DNA from: BOG-1155 sp963717985
GTDB taxonomy: Bacteria; Desulfobacterota; Syntrophorhabdia; Syntrophorhabdales; WCHB1-27
Assembly (NCBI GenBank): GCA_963717985.1
Contig: CAVQYC010000008.1
Coordinates: 248,001-312,000 of the forward strand
DNA length: 64,000 nt
Reading direction: 5' to 3'
The notes beneath the pieces were generated by a model, which ran no database searches, was not told the origin of the DNA, and saw nothing but the letters and a program-made list of their open reading frames with translations. Both the position numbers and the translations under genes were made by a program. Positions 1 through 7,489 of the stretch are shown here, piece after piece (positions within the stretch are counted from its first letter, which is position 1; the number at the start of each line of letters is the position of its first letter).

Positions 1-1
1 C

Positions 2-106
2 CTGGACCCGCTCATCGGTCGGAAGATGGCCCTCGCCGATGCGGCGGAGGCACACCGGCTCCTCGAAACATCCAAGCCCCTGGGGAAAATAGTGCTGAAG
101 CCGTAA
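2..106 (+). CDS. C-terminal end of a zinc-type alcohol dehydrogenase / quinone oxidoreductase (partial)
   Basis: The window opens inside a gene; 34 codons are visible before a TAA stop. The tail contains an Ala-rich helix (ADAAEAHRLLE) followed by GKIVLKP. This is the usual C-terminus of medium-chain dehydrogenases of the alcohol dehydrogenase/quinone oxidoreductase superfamily, where the last helix and strand end in a G-K-hydrophobic-V motif. Substrate and cofactor cannot be judged from so short a piece. The stop is followed after one base by a 36-bp copy of part of a toxin gene found at 3239-3274, so the 3' flank has been rearranged. Confidence 0.6.
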   Translation: MDPLIGRKMALADAAEAHRLLETSKPLGKIVLKP

Positions 107-107
107 G

Positions 108-143
108 CTCGATATTCTCGCCGATAATCCGTCACACCCATCC
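108..143 (+). repeat. 36-bp exact copy of an internal piece of the toxin gene at 3158-3418
   Basis: The 36 bases here are identical to 3239-3274, inside the RelE/ParE-like toxin gene, where they encode twelve residues beginning LDILADNPS. The flanks on both sides differ. The piece begins one base after the stop codon of the dehydrogenase fragment and has no start or stop of its own, so it is a gene fragment rather than a gene. Confidence 0.85.
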
Positions 144-169
144 ACCCGTTCTGCGAAAACATGCGTTAT

Positions 170-185
170 TGTAACAAAAGCTACA
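170..185. promoter_or_regulatory. Probable Crp/Fnr-family operator upstream of the regulator gene
   Basis: A 16-bp imperfect palindrome, TGTAAC-N4-GCTACA, lies about 160 bp upstream of the Crp/Fnr-type gene. Read on the other strand it matches a second site at 2732-2747 (TGTAGC-N4-GCTACA); the match extends outward, with GTC before and ATA after the palindrome in both. Size and symmetry fit a Crp/Fnr dimer site, and the nearest candidate protein is the regulator at 346-1053. Assigning it to that protein is inference. Confidence 0.5.
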
Positions 186-345
186 GACAAAGGTTTCCGG
201 ATCTTGTTACGCTGAGGGAGCACCCTGGATGATGGGCCTGCGAAGCTTGATGGTGAGGTCTTGCAGAGACCCGGGATAGGGCGCGAAGAACACGAGCCGG
301 CTGGGCAAAGACCGGACCGTGTTTTATAATAGTAGTAGGGAGATC

Positions 346-1053
346 ATGAAGGAGAAAAACGCTTCATGTTCCTGCAATGATATGCCGGTGACGGGCACGG
401 CGACGGAGTTGTGCCTCGGTCACGTGTGGCTCTTCGAGAGCCTGGAGCCCAAGGATATGCAGGCCCTCATAGGGGCGGCGGTGAGGAAGGTTTATTCGCC
501 CGGCCAGGCAATTTTCCTCCAGGCCGATCCGACCGACCGGATGTTCCTGCTGAAGGCAGGGCGGGTAAGGCTAAACAAACTCCTTGAGGACGGCACCGAA
601 TTTACTCTCGATATCAGAAAGGCGGGTGATTTCCTCGGCGAAAACATGCTGAGCGAAGAGGGAGCCTACCCCGTGACGGCGTGGTGCATGGAAGAGACCC
701 TCACCTGTGGTTTTACGAAAGAGAGGTTCGAGCGCTTGGTCCTGGACCATCCCCGCATCGGACTCCAGGCAATGAAGAACCTGAGCAAGCGCATCTCCTC
801 TCTGACGAGCCGGATAGAGAGCATGTCCCTTACCCACCTGGGGGCCCGCCTCTACCAGGTGCTGCTCCACCTGGCCCTGGAGCACGGCGTGAAGAGCCGG
901 GACGGGTTCGTCATAGAGTTTCCCCTGACCCATGAGGACCTCGCGTTTCTCGTGGGCGCCCATCGGGTGAGCGTCACCAGGGCACTGAAGGAGCTGAAGA
1001 AAGCGGGAAGCGTTGTTCAACAGAAGCGGCACCTGCTCGTCAGGAATGCCTGA
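346..1053 (+). CDS. Crp/Fnr-family transcriptional regulator
   Basis: A protein of 235 residues with the two-domain Crp/Fnr layout: an N-terminal cyclic-nucleotide-binding-like beta barrel (about residues 20-135, with SPGQAIFLQ and GDFLGENML), a long dimer helix and a C-terminal winged helix (HEDLAFLVGAHRVSVTRALK). The recognition helix reads HRVSVTRAL, so it lacks the Glu used by Crp and Fnr to read their sites; the operator should differ, as the palindromes at 170 and 2732 do. A CSC motif near the N-terminus could hold a cofactor, but the four-Cys Fnr pattern is not visible. I chose ATG 346 because AGGGAG lies just upstream; a GTG at 319 is in frame. The next gene, OsmC-like, starts 35 bp downstream and is probably co-transcribed. 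Confidence 0.85.
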   Translation: MKEKNASCSCNDMPVTGTATELCLGHVWLFESLEPKDMQALIGAAVRKVYSPGQAIFLQADPTDRMFLLKAGRVRLNKLLEDGTEFTLDIRKAGDFLGENMLSEEGAYPVTAWCMEETLTCGFTKERFERLVLDHPRIGLQAMKNLSKRISSLTSRIESMSLTHLGARLYQVLLHLALEHGVKSRDGFVIEFPLTHEDLAFLVGAHRVSVTRALKELKKAGSVVQQKRHLLVRNA

Positions 1054-1087
1054 TCCGAAACCGAAGATACCTTGAAGGAGGAGCCCT

Positions 1088-1552
1088 ATGAGAAACGTGG
1101 TCCACACATCCCGCATCAGGATCGTGAGGGAAAAAGGCCCCACGAGAAAAGCCGTCATCGAGGGGTTCAGCGAGCCGGTCTACTATGGCGTTCACAGCGG
1201 CATCAAACAGTTTTACGGCGTCGAGACGGAAAAAGAGTATCCTGCGACCCTCGACCATATGATCGCGGCAACAGCGGGCTGAATGATGGGTACTCTGGCC
1301 GCGGCGCTGGCCGGAAAAGGCATCAAAACGCCCGAGGACCTTTACCGGGCGGAAGTCGAGGGCGATATCGAAAATGTGAACGGCGTGCTCAAGATCACGC
1401 AGATCCGTGTCGACTACCACTTGACCGCGGGACAGGAGAAGGCTGAGGACGCAAAGGAGGCCTTCGCCTCATATATCGCCTCCTGCCCCGCTGCCCAAAG
1501 TGTGATCGGTTGCATCGACATTAAGGACAATCTCGTCCTTCACGGGAAGTAG
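1088..1552 (+). CDS. OsmC-family protein, probable selenoprotein (in-frame TGA at 1280-1282)
   Basis: Two consecutive open stretches, 1088-1279 and 1283-1552, lie in the same frame separated by a single TGA. Read through, they give one 154-residue protein of normal OsmC/Ohr length. Its middle reads DHMIAATAG-U-MMGTLAAALAGKGI. In OsmC proteins this helix carries the peroxidatic Cys in the sequence A-x-G-C, so the TGA falls exactly where the catalytic Cys belongs. Selenocysteine-containing OsmC-like proteins are known from anaerobic bacteria. A GC-rich stem-loop starts 11 nt after the TGA, at bacterial SECIS distance. A strong AAGGAGGAG ribosome site precedes ATG 1088; no such site precedes 1283. 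Expected role: reduction of organic hydroperoxides or other thiol chemistry. It sits behind a Crp/Fnr regulator. The alternative, a nonsense mutation, is less likely because of the exact position. Confidence 0.82.
1294..1315 (+). promoter_or_regulatory. Candidate bacterial SECIS hairpin of the OsmC gene
   Basis: A stem of seven base pairs (TCTGGCC with GGCCGGA, one G-U pair) closes an eight-base loop GCGGCGCT. The stem begins 11 nt after the TGA and the loop lies 18-25 nt after it, within the distance range of bacterial SECIS elements, whose apical loop carries the G residues contacted by SelB. The sequence is inside the coding region, as in other bacterial selenoprotein genes. Confidence 0.5.
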
Positions 1553-1582
1553 CGTCCCCGTCGTCTGCCGTGGCAGCAACGG

Positions 1583-2167
1583 TCACGAAAGGCCGCTTAC
1601 GCTCCTCGTCCGGTGATCGAGAAGCTCCGAAAGGAGTTCGCGAAAGATGGCAAGATCGATCTTCCTGGTCTCCACAGGCACCTGGACCAGGTCGAAAAAC
1701 GATAGCGTCTCTTCGTCGGTAAGAGGCTCAATCCCGGCGTCAACGACAAGTATGCGCTCATATCTTCCCAGATTGATGCGCACGTCGACCTCATTCCACC
1801 CCAGGGCATCCATCATGGCCGGCCACGCGCGCACCCATCCGGGCGTCATGATCATCGTCTTTGTATCTTTGATCTCCGGCGCATCTTTACCGAGAAGCGC
1901 TTCGATGCAGTTCTTCACCGGAAAAGCCGCCACCCCATGCTTTTCGAGAAAGGAGCTTATCTCCGGATGACAACCCTGCCCGTAGAGAAGAGACACTTTT
2001 CGTTCCGTAGGCTTCGCCTTGTCTATGGCCTCACCGAGCGCCTCTTCCAAACGGGGCAGACTGGCGTGCAGTCCGGCTTCGAGCCATACGATCTCGATGT
2101 CGCCATTATCGGGGAACGATTGGCGAAGCTCCTTTTCCAAAACCTTGCAGGCAATCAACACATCCAT
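1583..2167 (-). CDS. DUF1638 family protein
   Basis: A protein of about 194 residues with the features of DUF1638: an N-terminal I-A-C-K-V-L motif with an early Cys, a WLEAGLH stretch, a central LLYGQGC motif, and the later KNCIEALLGK and GWVRAW segments. DUF1638 proteins occur in anaerobes, often beside corrinoid methyltransferase genes; their biochemical role is not settled. Conserved Cys residues suggest metal or Fe-S binding. I chose the ATG at 2167 because a GAGGAG ribosome site lies about nine bases upstream; a TTG at 2173 is possible but too close to it. It follows the PPOX-type gene on the same strand by 67 bp and is probably co-transcribed with it, under the palindrome at 2732-2747. 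Confidence 0.75.
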   Translation of the reverse strand: MDVLIACKVLEKELRQSFPDNGDIEIVWLEAGLHASLPRLEEALGEAIDKAKPTERKVSLLYGQGCHPEISSFLEKHGVAAFPVKNCIEALLGKDAPEIKDTKTMIMTPGWVRAWPAMMDALGWNEVDVRINLGRYERILVVDAGIEPLTDEETLSFFDLVQVPVETRKIDLAIFRELLSELLDHRTRSVSGLS

Positions 2168-2234
2168 CGACAATTTCTCCTCTCACAGACCCGCCCTGTG
2201 CAAAATGGTATCCGCAACCTGCCCGGCGCCGGTG

Positions 2235-2654
2235 TTATATGGACTTCTCCCAGTCCTGTCCAAAGTCTGCAAAGGGCCTGATCTCCTGAACCGCGAAGGT
2301 GATCGCCGCGTGCATCATATTCGCCGCGCCCTCTCCGGCTTTTGCCCTCAGTTGGGCCTTGAGGGAGTCAAGCTTCTCACCCGAGGTCTGGCACTCCGTC
2401 ATCTTGAGGTAGACTCTGACCCCCTTCCATTCGGGCGGAGTCGGCCCCGGCTCCATTATCATGAAGACTGCGTTCGGATTTTCCTGGAGATAGGCAAGGG
2501 TCCGGTTCTTGCCGCAACCCATGAAAACCGTCTTTTCATCAAACATCTGGGCCGACCCGAAGTAAGCGACGTCAACCTTTCCGTCCCTGTTGGCTGTGGC
2601 AAGGGCTCCCAACCGCGGCATCTTGTTGAAATACTCTTTCAGGTCCTTCGACAT
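2235..2654 (-). CDS. Pyridoxamine 5'-phosphate oxidase-fold (flavin-binding split barrel) protein
   Basis: A 139-residue protein with the PPOX split-barrel pattern: an N-terminal helix (LKEYFNKMPRLGALAT), then strands with NRDGKVDVAYFGSAQMF, MGCGKNRTLAYLQENPNA and VRVYLKMTECQTSGEK. Proteins of this size bind FMN, F420 or haem and reduce small substrates; which applies here is unknown. The open frame extends further upstream, but ATG 2654 has a perfect GGAGG site and begins the conserved part. A palindrome resembling the one upstream of the Crp/Fnr gene sits 78-93 bp upstream of this start, which suggests shared control, possibly for redox stress. The DUF1638 gene follows. Confidence 0.75.
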   Translation of the reverse strand: MSKDLKEYFNKMPRLGALATANRDGKVDVAYFGSAQMFDEKTVFMGCGKNRTLAYLQENPNAVFMIMEPGPTPPEWKGVRVYLKMTECQTSGEKLDSLKAQLRAKAGEGAANMMHAAITFAVQEIRPFADFGQDWEKSI

Positions 2655-2731
2655 AAGTCCTCCCGAGGGTGATCGATTTCTGGTATCCCGAACCAGATAT
2701 CTAGAGTGTAAGCGCAGAGCCGGGCATTGTC

Positions 2732-2747
2732 TGTAGCCGTCGCTACA
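2732..2747. promoter_or_regulatory. Probable Crp/Fnr-family operator upstream of the PPOX/DUF1638 pair
   Basis: A perfect 6+6 palindrome, TGTAGC-CGTC-GCTACA. It matches the site at 170-185 in both half-sites and in bases beyond them (GTC before, ATA after). It lies in the 5' region of the leftward PPOX gene. The regulator is inferred to be the Crp/Fnr protein at 346-1053. Confidence 0.5.
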
Positions 2748-2882
2748 ATAGGGGAAGCGAACAGCAAACCGTATGAGGTGATCGCTGTTCCCACCCCACC
2801 CCCCCCGCATTGCGGTTGATTTGGCACTTTTGTCGGCGTATACTTGATTCAGACAGTGTGACAGTAAAACAGAGGTGCCCTA

Positions 2883-3161
2883 ATGCTGGTCGATTTGAAG
2901 CAAAAATCTCAGGTTACTATACCTAAGCGTCTGGTGAAAAAACTGAACCTGAAGGCGGGAGACAAACTTGAGATCGAGGAAGAGGCCGGCAGGCTGGTGA
3001 TTACACCTGTCATTATAATCCCGAGAGACCAGGCGTGGTTTCACAGCCGGGAATGGCAGAAAGAAGAGGAAGAGGTAGACAGACAAAAAGAGGAAGGCAG
3101 GATAAGCAAGGCCTCAAGCAAGAAGGAGCTTTTCGAGAAACTAGGCCTGGACAAAGTGTGA
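2883..3161 (+). CDS. SpoVT/AbrB-domain antitoxin
   Basis: A 92-residue protein beginning with a swapped-hairpin AbrB domain (VDLKQKSQVTIPKRLVKKL, then GDKLEIEEEAGRLVITPV), the DNA-binding part of MazE-like and VapB-like antitoxins. The C-terminal half is strongly charged (EWQKEEEEVDRQKEEGR) and is likely the flexible toxin-binding tail. Its stop codon overlaps the GTG start of the RelE/ParE-like gene that follows, the usual antitoxin-first coupling. Such pairs normally repress their own promoter; no clear operator is visible in the short upstream region. Confidence 0.8.
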   Translation: MLVDLKQKSQVTIPKRLVKKLNLKAGDKLEIEEEAGRLVITPVIIIPRDQAWFHSREWQKEEEEVDRQKEEGRISKASSKKELFEKLGLDKV

Positions 3162-3418
3162 ATATCTACTTTTCCGACCTTTTTCTTCAAAGCGTCAAAG
3201 AGCTCCCCGAACACGTGAAGAAAACACTCAAAAAGAAACTCGATATTCTCGCCGATAATCCGTCACACCCATCCTTAAGAACCAAGAAGATCAAGGGTCG
3301 CGAACATCTATTTGAAGCAACCATCACCATGAGTATTAGGATGACGTGGGAATATTTTGAGGACGGAATCCTGTTGAGGAATATAGGGGAGCACGACCGG
3401 ACGCTGAAAACGCCTTGA
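3158..3418 (+). CDS. RelE/ParE-type toxin
   Basis: An 86-residue basic protein starting at a GTG that overlaps the antitoxin stop (GTGA). It has the RelE/ParE-fold layout: a first strand (NIYFSDLFLQSV), two helices rich in Lys (ELPEHVKKTLKKKLDILADNPSH), then strands with KKIKGREHLFEATITMSIRMTWEYFEDGILLRNIGEHD, where R, E and D/H near the end are typical of mRNA interferases of this fold. Together with the preceding AbrB-domain gene it forms a type II toxin-antitoxin pair. A 36-bp piece of this gene (3239-3274) is duplicated exactly at 108-143. The true target (mRNA or gyrase) cannot be told from the sequence. Confidence 0.75.
   Translation: MNIYFSDLFLQSVKELPEHVKKTLKKKLDILADNPSHPSLRTKKIKGREHLFEATITMSIRMTWEYFEDGILLRNIGEHDRTLKTP
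3239..3274 (+). repeat. 36-bp sequence duplicated at 108-143
   Basis: Internal part of the toxin gene, identical over 36 bases to 108-143 and unrelated on both sides. This copy is in an intact reading frame, so it is the likely source. Confidence 0.85.
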
Positions 3419-3552
3419 GGTTCCGCTGAGCCCCGGGAATGCAGTCTATGACCGGTGCGATTACCTGTGACGACGTTGCTATTATGTCAGAGCATGGGGC
3501 TTCACAAGCCTGCCGGATAACAGAACAAACGAACCTGCGCCCCTAGGCCCCC

Positions 3553-3825
3553 TTATCCTGTTTTTGAAGTCAGGTCTCCCTCTATGTATCGATGGATTAT
3601 GCCGGAAATGAGGGTTTGATAGGGTATACCCATTTCCATCGCCTTTTTTTGAATGCCCTGATAATCGTGGTCGTAGAGACGTATGGTGATGCGCTTGTCC
3701 TTAACCAATGTCTTTTTAGCCGTCGTCTTTATCGTTTCAAGGTCCTTTTTTGACGGAGTGGAAAGCTTCATCCGCCCTGTCTCATAGGCATCGATAATGG
3801 CTTTTTCTTCCTTGTCATATTTCAT
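3553..3825 (-). CDS. BrnA/CopG-like antitoxin
   Basis: A 90-residue protein with an acidic N-terminal helix (DKEEKAIIDAYETG) and a ribbon-helix-helix end (KRITIRLYDHDYQGIQKKAMEMG, then PYQTLISGIIHRYIEG). This is the arrangement of CopG/BrnA-type antitoxins, in which the C-terminal ribbon-helix-helix binds DNA. It starts 6 bp after the toxin stop, so the order is toxin first, as in brnTA operons. It is the second toxin-antitoxin pair in 1.3 kb, on the opposite strand from the first. Confidence 0.75.
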   Translation of the reverse strand: MKYDKEEKAIIDAYETGRMKLSTPSKKDLETIKTTAKKTLVKDKRITIRLYDHDYQGIQKKAMEMGIPYQTLISGIIHRYIEGDLTSKTG

Positions 3826-3831
3826 GTCTTG

Positions 3832-4110
3832 TTAACCCTCCTGCTCCTTTTTATATGCCCTGGTTGCCTTGCGGCTGGGGATAATCGTCTTCAGGAAAAC
3901 GCAGTCTTTTTCAACCGCATAAGGAACCAGATAGACGTACTCATCCATAATGACGAAATATATCTTTTGTCCGGGATGCTTTTCCTGGTCGGGATCATCG
4001 GCAAGCTTCCACACGTCGCCTCGCGCCAGATGGAAAACTATCTTCTCGAATGATACATCCCTTTCTGCTTTCAGCCGCTCATTCTTCAGTGGTTCCCATT
4101 CATATCTCAT
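3832..4110 (-). CDS. BrnT-like toxin
   Basis: A 92-residue protein that begins with the BrnT signature (YEWEPLKNERLKAERDVSFE, a W-x4-K-N-x2-K-x4-G/D-I/V-S-F-E pattern) and ends in VYLVPYAVEKDCVFLKTIIPSRKATRAY, where the FLKTIIPSRK stretch resembles the catalytic end of BrnT-type RelE-fold ribonucleases. The partner antitoxin gene follows directly. I infer cleavage of mRNA by analogy with BrnT. Confidence 0.75.
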   Translation of the reverse strand: MRYEWEPLKNERLKAERDVSFEKIVFHLARGDVWKLADDPDQEKHPGQKIYFVIMDEYVYLVPYAVEKDCVFLKTIIPSRKATRAYKKEQEG

Positions 4111-4248
4111 GGTTCAAATGTACATCATTTGTCTGCACAACTCAAGGCCATCATTTCGATTCTTCCACAAGGATAACGATGGGATCAGCCCTTGACCGGG
4201 ACAGGGTTATCAGGTACAGTCTTCCGTGACTGCCATGGGGAGTAACCT

Positions 4249-6453
4249 TTGATCGAGAAGTCCTTCGATGTGCCTTTTATCGCCGATCTGGCCCTGCACG
4301 AGAAACAGATTCAGCAGAACTACCGGCCCATCATCGCCGTGCACAAATGGTTCGCGAGAAGGCCGGGCACGCTTTTTCGCGGCCTTCTCCTCTCCGAGTT
4401 TGTTGAAGGAAATCTGAGAGATGAGTTCTTCAAGAACCAGGATCTCGCCGGCACCAGGGTCCTTGACCCCTTTATGGGCGGAGGCACCCCTCTCATAGAG
4501 GCGAACCGCATGGGATGCGAGGTGATTGGCTACGACATCAACCCCATGGCCTATTGGATCGTCAAACAGGAGATGGACTACCTCGATGCGGATGCATACA
4601 CCGGAGCCGCACGGCGGCTTAGGGCCGATCTGGAAGAATGGATCGGTAGCCTTTACAGGTCGACATGCGTTGTATGCGGGTCTCCGGAGGCTCATGTGAA
4701 GTACTTCATATGGGTTAAGACCCTCCCCTGTAAGCAATGTGGTTCCGTGCTCGATCTCTTTCCCGGCTACGTACTGGCCGAGAACCGGCGACATCCCACC
4801 TACGTCTTTATCTGTTCCCGGTGCGGCGATCTGAATGAGGTCAAGGATCACAAAAACCCCGGACCCTGCAGCAATTGCGGCACACCGCTTCGGACCAACG
4901 GCACTGCCGCCAGAAACCGGTGTACCTGCCCACATTGCAAAACAACGAACACCTATCCCGATGCCGAAGGCGGACCACCGGTTCATCGGATGGTCGCCAT
5001 GGAATACCACTGCCCCCAATGCAAACCCTCCCATCAGGGCAGGTTCTTCAAGAAACCCGATGCCGAAGACCTGAAGAAATACGAAGAGGCTTCCGCCTTC
5101 CTCGCATCAATACGGACCGCATTCGTACCTGACGACGAAATACCTCCCGGTGACGAGACGGACCGTCTTCACCGATGGGGCTACCGCAGGTATCGTGAAA
5201 TGTTCAATGACCGGCAGCTCCTCGGGCTTGAATTGAGTTGTCGGGTTCTTTCGACGGAGCGAGACGAACATATCCGAAATGCCCTTGCCACGAACCTATC
5301 AGACCTGCTCAGATACCAGAACATGCTCTGTAGGTACGACGCGATGGCCCTGAAATCGCTCGATATCTTTTCCGTCCATGGGTTTCCCGTCGGCCTTCTC
5401 CCGTGCGAGTCCAACCTCCTCGGGATTGTCGGCGACAATGGTGCGAATGTTGGCAGCGGAGGGTGGTCAAACATCATCGAGAAGTACGCACGGGCAAAAA
5501 GATACTGCGAGGAACCCTTCGAGACGCGGCATCAGCAAGGCCGGAAAGTGCCAGTCTTTCTCCGGGATGAATGGATAGGCGAGAGAAGGGAAACCCACAA
5601 CGGCGCCAAAACACGACGGATCGAGCTCCATTGCGAAAGCTCAATGACCGCCCGTTTGGCTCCGGCGTCTGTGGACGCCATTTTCACGGATCCGCCCTAT
5701 TTTACCAACGTACAGTATGCGGAACTGATGGACTTCTGCTATGTCTGGCTTCGACGTCTCGCAACCGACAGCAGAAATGTGTTCTGCAAGCCTACGACGA
5801 GGGATAACGAAGAACTTACAGGCAACGCCACCATGGAAAAAGGCATCGTTCACTTCACCGAGGGCCTCTCGGCCGTATTCCGGGCAACCGCTGAAGCCCT
5901 TAAACCGGGGGCGCCTTTTGTCTTCACCTATCATCACAACACCATCGAAGCGTATTTGCCGATAGCCGTGGCCCTTCTCGACGCGGGTCTCAAGTGCTCT
6001 GCGTCAATCCCCTGTCCGGCCGAGATGGGTGCATCGATCCACATAAACGGTACGGGATCGTCTATTGTGGATACCGTCTTTGTCAGCCGGTCAAAAGGAA
6101 CCGTTTCCAAGGGGATGCTCGCTTTTGACCCACCAGCCATAGCTCGCCTGGTGGAAGCCGATCTTGCCAACCTAAAACTCGGCGACCTTAAGCCCACTCA
6201 TGGAGATATCAGGTGTGTTGCATACGGCCACCTTGTCCGTATGGCCATGTGGACCCTCAAGAATGGATGGGACCCGAACCTGTCAGCGCAGGAAAAGCTC
6301 GGTTCCGTGGCGGATGCCATCGCGGGTGTTGGCGGCTGGGCCGCGGTCGAGCAGTGTTTGACCCGTGAAACCGGCACTGCCCCCGAGCAACAAAAATGGG
6401 CCGTCATGGAAACAAACAAACCCTATGAGGTGATCGGTGCCGTATCCTTTTGA
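4249..6453 (+). CDS. N4/N6 DNA methyltransferase with inserted zinc ribbons (COG1743-like)
   Basis: A 734-residue methyltransferase. The SAM-binding motif DPFMGGGT is at residues 73-80 and the catalytic motif TDPPY at about 480, in the context TDPPYFTNVQY...YVWLRR typical of the adenine-specific methylases of COG1743/DUF1156 relatives. Between them, at about residues 144-265, lie six CxxC knuckles (CVVC, CKQC, CSRC, CSNC, CPHC, CPQC), which suggest three zinc ribbons for DNA recognition. The start is a TTG with GGGGAG six bases upstream. The gene overlaps the nuclease gene by 17 bp. Read together they look like a two-gene restriction-modification system. A role in phage defence is inferred from family and context; the recognition site is unknown. 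Confidence 0.8.
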   Translation: MIEKSFDVPFIADLALHEKQIQQNYRPIIAVHKWFARRPGTLFRGLLLSEFVEGNLRDEFFKNQDLAGTRVLDPFMGGGTPLIEANRMGCEVIGYDINPMAYWIVKQEMDYLDADAYTGAARRLRADLEEWIGSLYRSTCVVCGSPEAHVKYFIWVKTLPCKQCGSVLDLFPGYVLAENRRHPTYVFICSRCGDLNEVKDHKNPGPCSNCGTPLRTNGTAARNRCTCPHCKTTNTYPDAEGGPPVHRMVAMEYHCPQCKPSHQGRFFKKPDAEDLKKYEEASAFLASIRTAFVPDDEIPPGDETDRLHRWGYRRYREMFNDRQLLGLELSCRVLSTERDEHIRNALATNLSDLLRYQNMLCRYDAMALKSLDIFSVHGFPVGLLPCESNLLGIVGDNGANVGSGGWSNIIEKYARAKRYCEEPFETRHQQGRKVPVFLRDEWIGERRETHNGAKTRRIELHCESSMTARLAPASVDAIFTDPPYFTNVQYAELMDFCYVWLRRLATDSRNVFCKPTTRDNEELTGNATMEKGIVHFTEGLSAVFRATAEALKPGAPFVFTYHHNTIEAYLPIAVALLDAGLKCSASIPCPAEMGASIHINGTGSSIVDTVFVSRSKGTVSKGMLAFDPPAIARLVEADLANLKLGDLKPTHGDIRCVAYGHLVRMAMWTLKNGWDPNLSAQEKLGSVADAIAGVGGWAAVEQCLTRETGTAPEQQKWAVMETNKPYEVIGAVSF

Positions 6454-7462
6454 GGTATCCCTTCAAGAATTGCAGGTGGACCTAGAGACACATGTTACGG
6501 GTGTTTTCTCCCTTCTGCAATCTGAATTCCTTGTACTGCCAAAAGGGGAAGGATTTGTCGATTATCCGGCTTTCGAGCTGGGTTACGAGGCCCTCAAGAA
6601 GACGACCGGCGAATTCCAAACCCTTGATTCTGGAGCCCTTGCCGATGCAGTCTCGCTGAACCCCATCGCTATGATAGTTGTGAGGGCCATCCTTGGTTTT
6701 ACGCCGCCCGAATGGGCCTACATGGCGACTCAGAAAACGGGCGTCGAGGTTACACAGGGATTTGTACGGAGCCTGGACCGCAACATCCGTATGGGGAAAT
6801 TCAGCTTTGCCCGTACAAGCGAAACCTCTCGCACCCGCGTGCTTGCGTTGATCAGGACGGCATGCGACCTGCTCACGGCTCCAGCGCCCGTTACCGGAAC
6901 CGAGAAGCTCCATCGCCTTGAAAAGGCGGATACCAGAGAGGGAATTGTCTCAATACGGTCCCTCGCGCGTATAGGTGTCCCCTATGCGATGCTTCTCTAT
7001 GAACGTTTCCTCGGCCGCCCTTTTGCGGGACATAGGGACTCCGTGTCGGAATTGATTGGGGACAGCCTTGAGTCCGCAGTGGAAGACGTGCTCGCCAAGG
7101 CGGGCATAAGCTACCGGAAGACCAAGCGGGCAGAGCGGGTCCCAGGATTCGACCAAGCCCCGGATTTCATAATCCCAAGCGAGTTCAACCCCGAGGTTGT
7201 CATCGAGGCAAAGCTGACCGAAGATGACGGCACGGCAAGAGATAAAGTCACCCGCATTCAACACCTGGCCGAGATAAGTCGTGGCAGAGGCTCGGACAGC
7301 CCGATGTTCGAGGTTGTTGCCTGCATCGGCGGTCGGGGCTTCGGTGTGCGAAGGGAAGATATGAAGAAGCTCCTCCTCGCCACGGGCGGCAAGGTCTTTA
7401 CCCTCAGAACCCTGGACCGGCTTATCGACTGCACAGGTCTGCGGGGATTCAAGTCCCGCTGA
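6437..7462 (+). CDS. PD-(D/E)XK-type restriction endonuclease-like protein
   Basis: A 341-residue protein with no repeat or membrane segment. Near residues 240-260 it carries PDFIIP followed by VVIEAKL, which matches the P-D...(D/E)-x-K core of restriction-type nucleases; E and K lie in a hydrophobic strand as required. The C-terminal part (VVACIGGRGFGVRREDMKKLL) continues the fold. GTG 6437 is preceded by AGGTGA and lies inside the 3' end of the methyltransferase gene, so the two are translationally coupled. The first 200 residues are helical and probably recognise DNA. I infer that this is the cutting partner of the methyltransferase. Confidence 0.65.
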   Translation: MPYPFEVSLQELQVDLETHVTGVFSLLQSEFLVLPKGEGFVDYPAFELGYEALKKTTGEFQTLDSGALADAVSLNPIAMIVVRAILGFTPPEWAYMATQKTGVEVTQGFVRSLDRNIRMGKFSFARTSETSRTRVLALIRTACDLLTAPAPVTGTEKLHRLEKADTREGIVSIRSLARIGVPYAMLLYERFLGRPFAGHRDSVSELIGDSLESAVEDVLAKAGISYRKTKRAERVPGFDQAPDFIIPSEFNPEVVIEAKLTEDDGTARDKVTRIQHLAEISRGRGSDSPMFEVVACIGGRGFGVRREDMKKLLLATGGKVFTLRTLDRLIDCTGLRGFKSR

Positions 7463-7489
7463 GCCTCAAAAGGCAGTGTAGGTCTCAAT

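Noticed and set aside
1283..1552. Separate 89-residue OsmC-like gene starting at ATG 1283
   Set aside because: It has no ribosome site and would lack the N-terminal half of the fold; it is in frame with the upstream stretch and separated only by the TGA, so one read-through gene is the better model.
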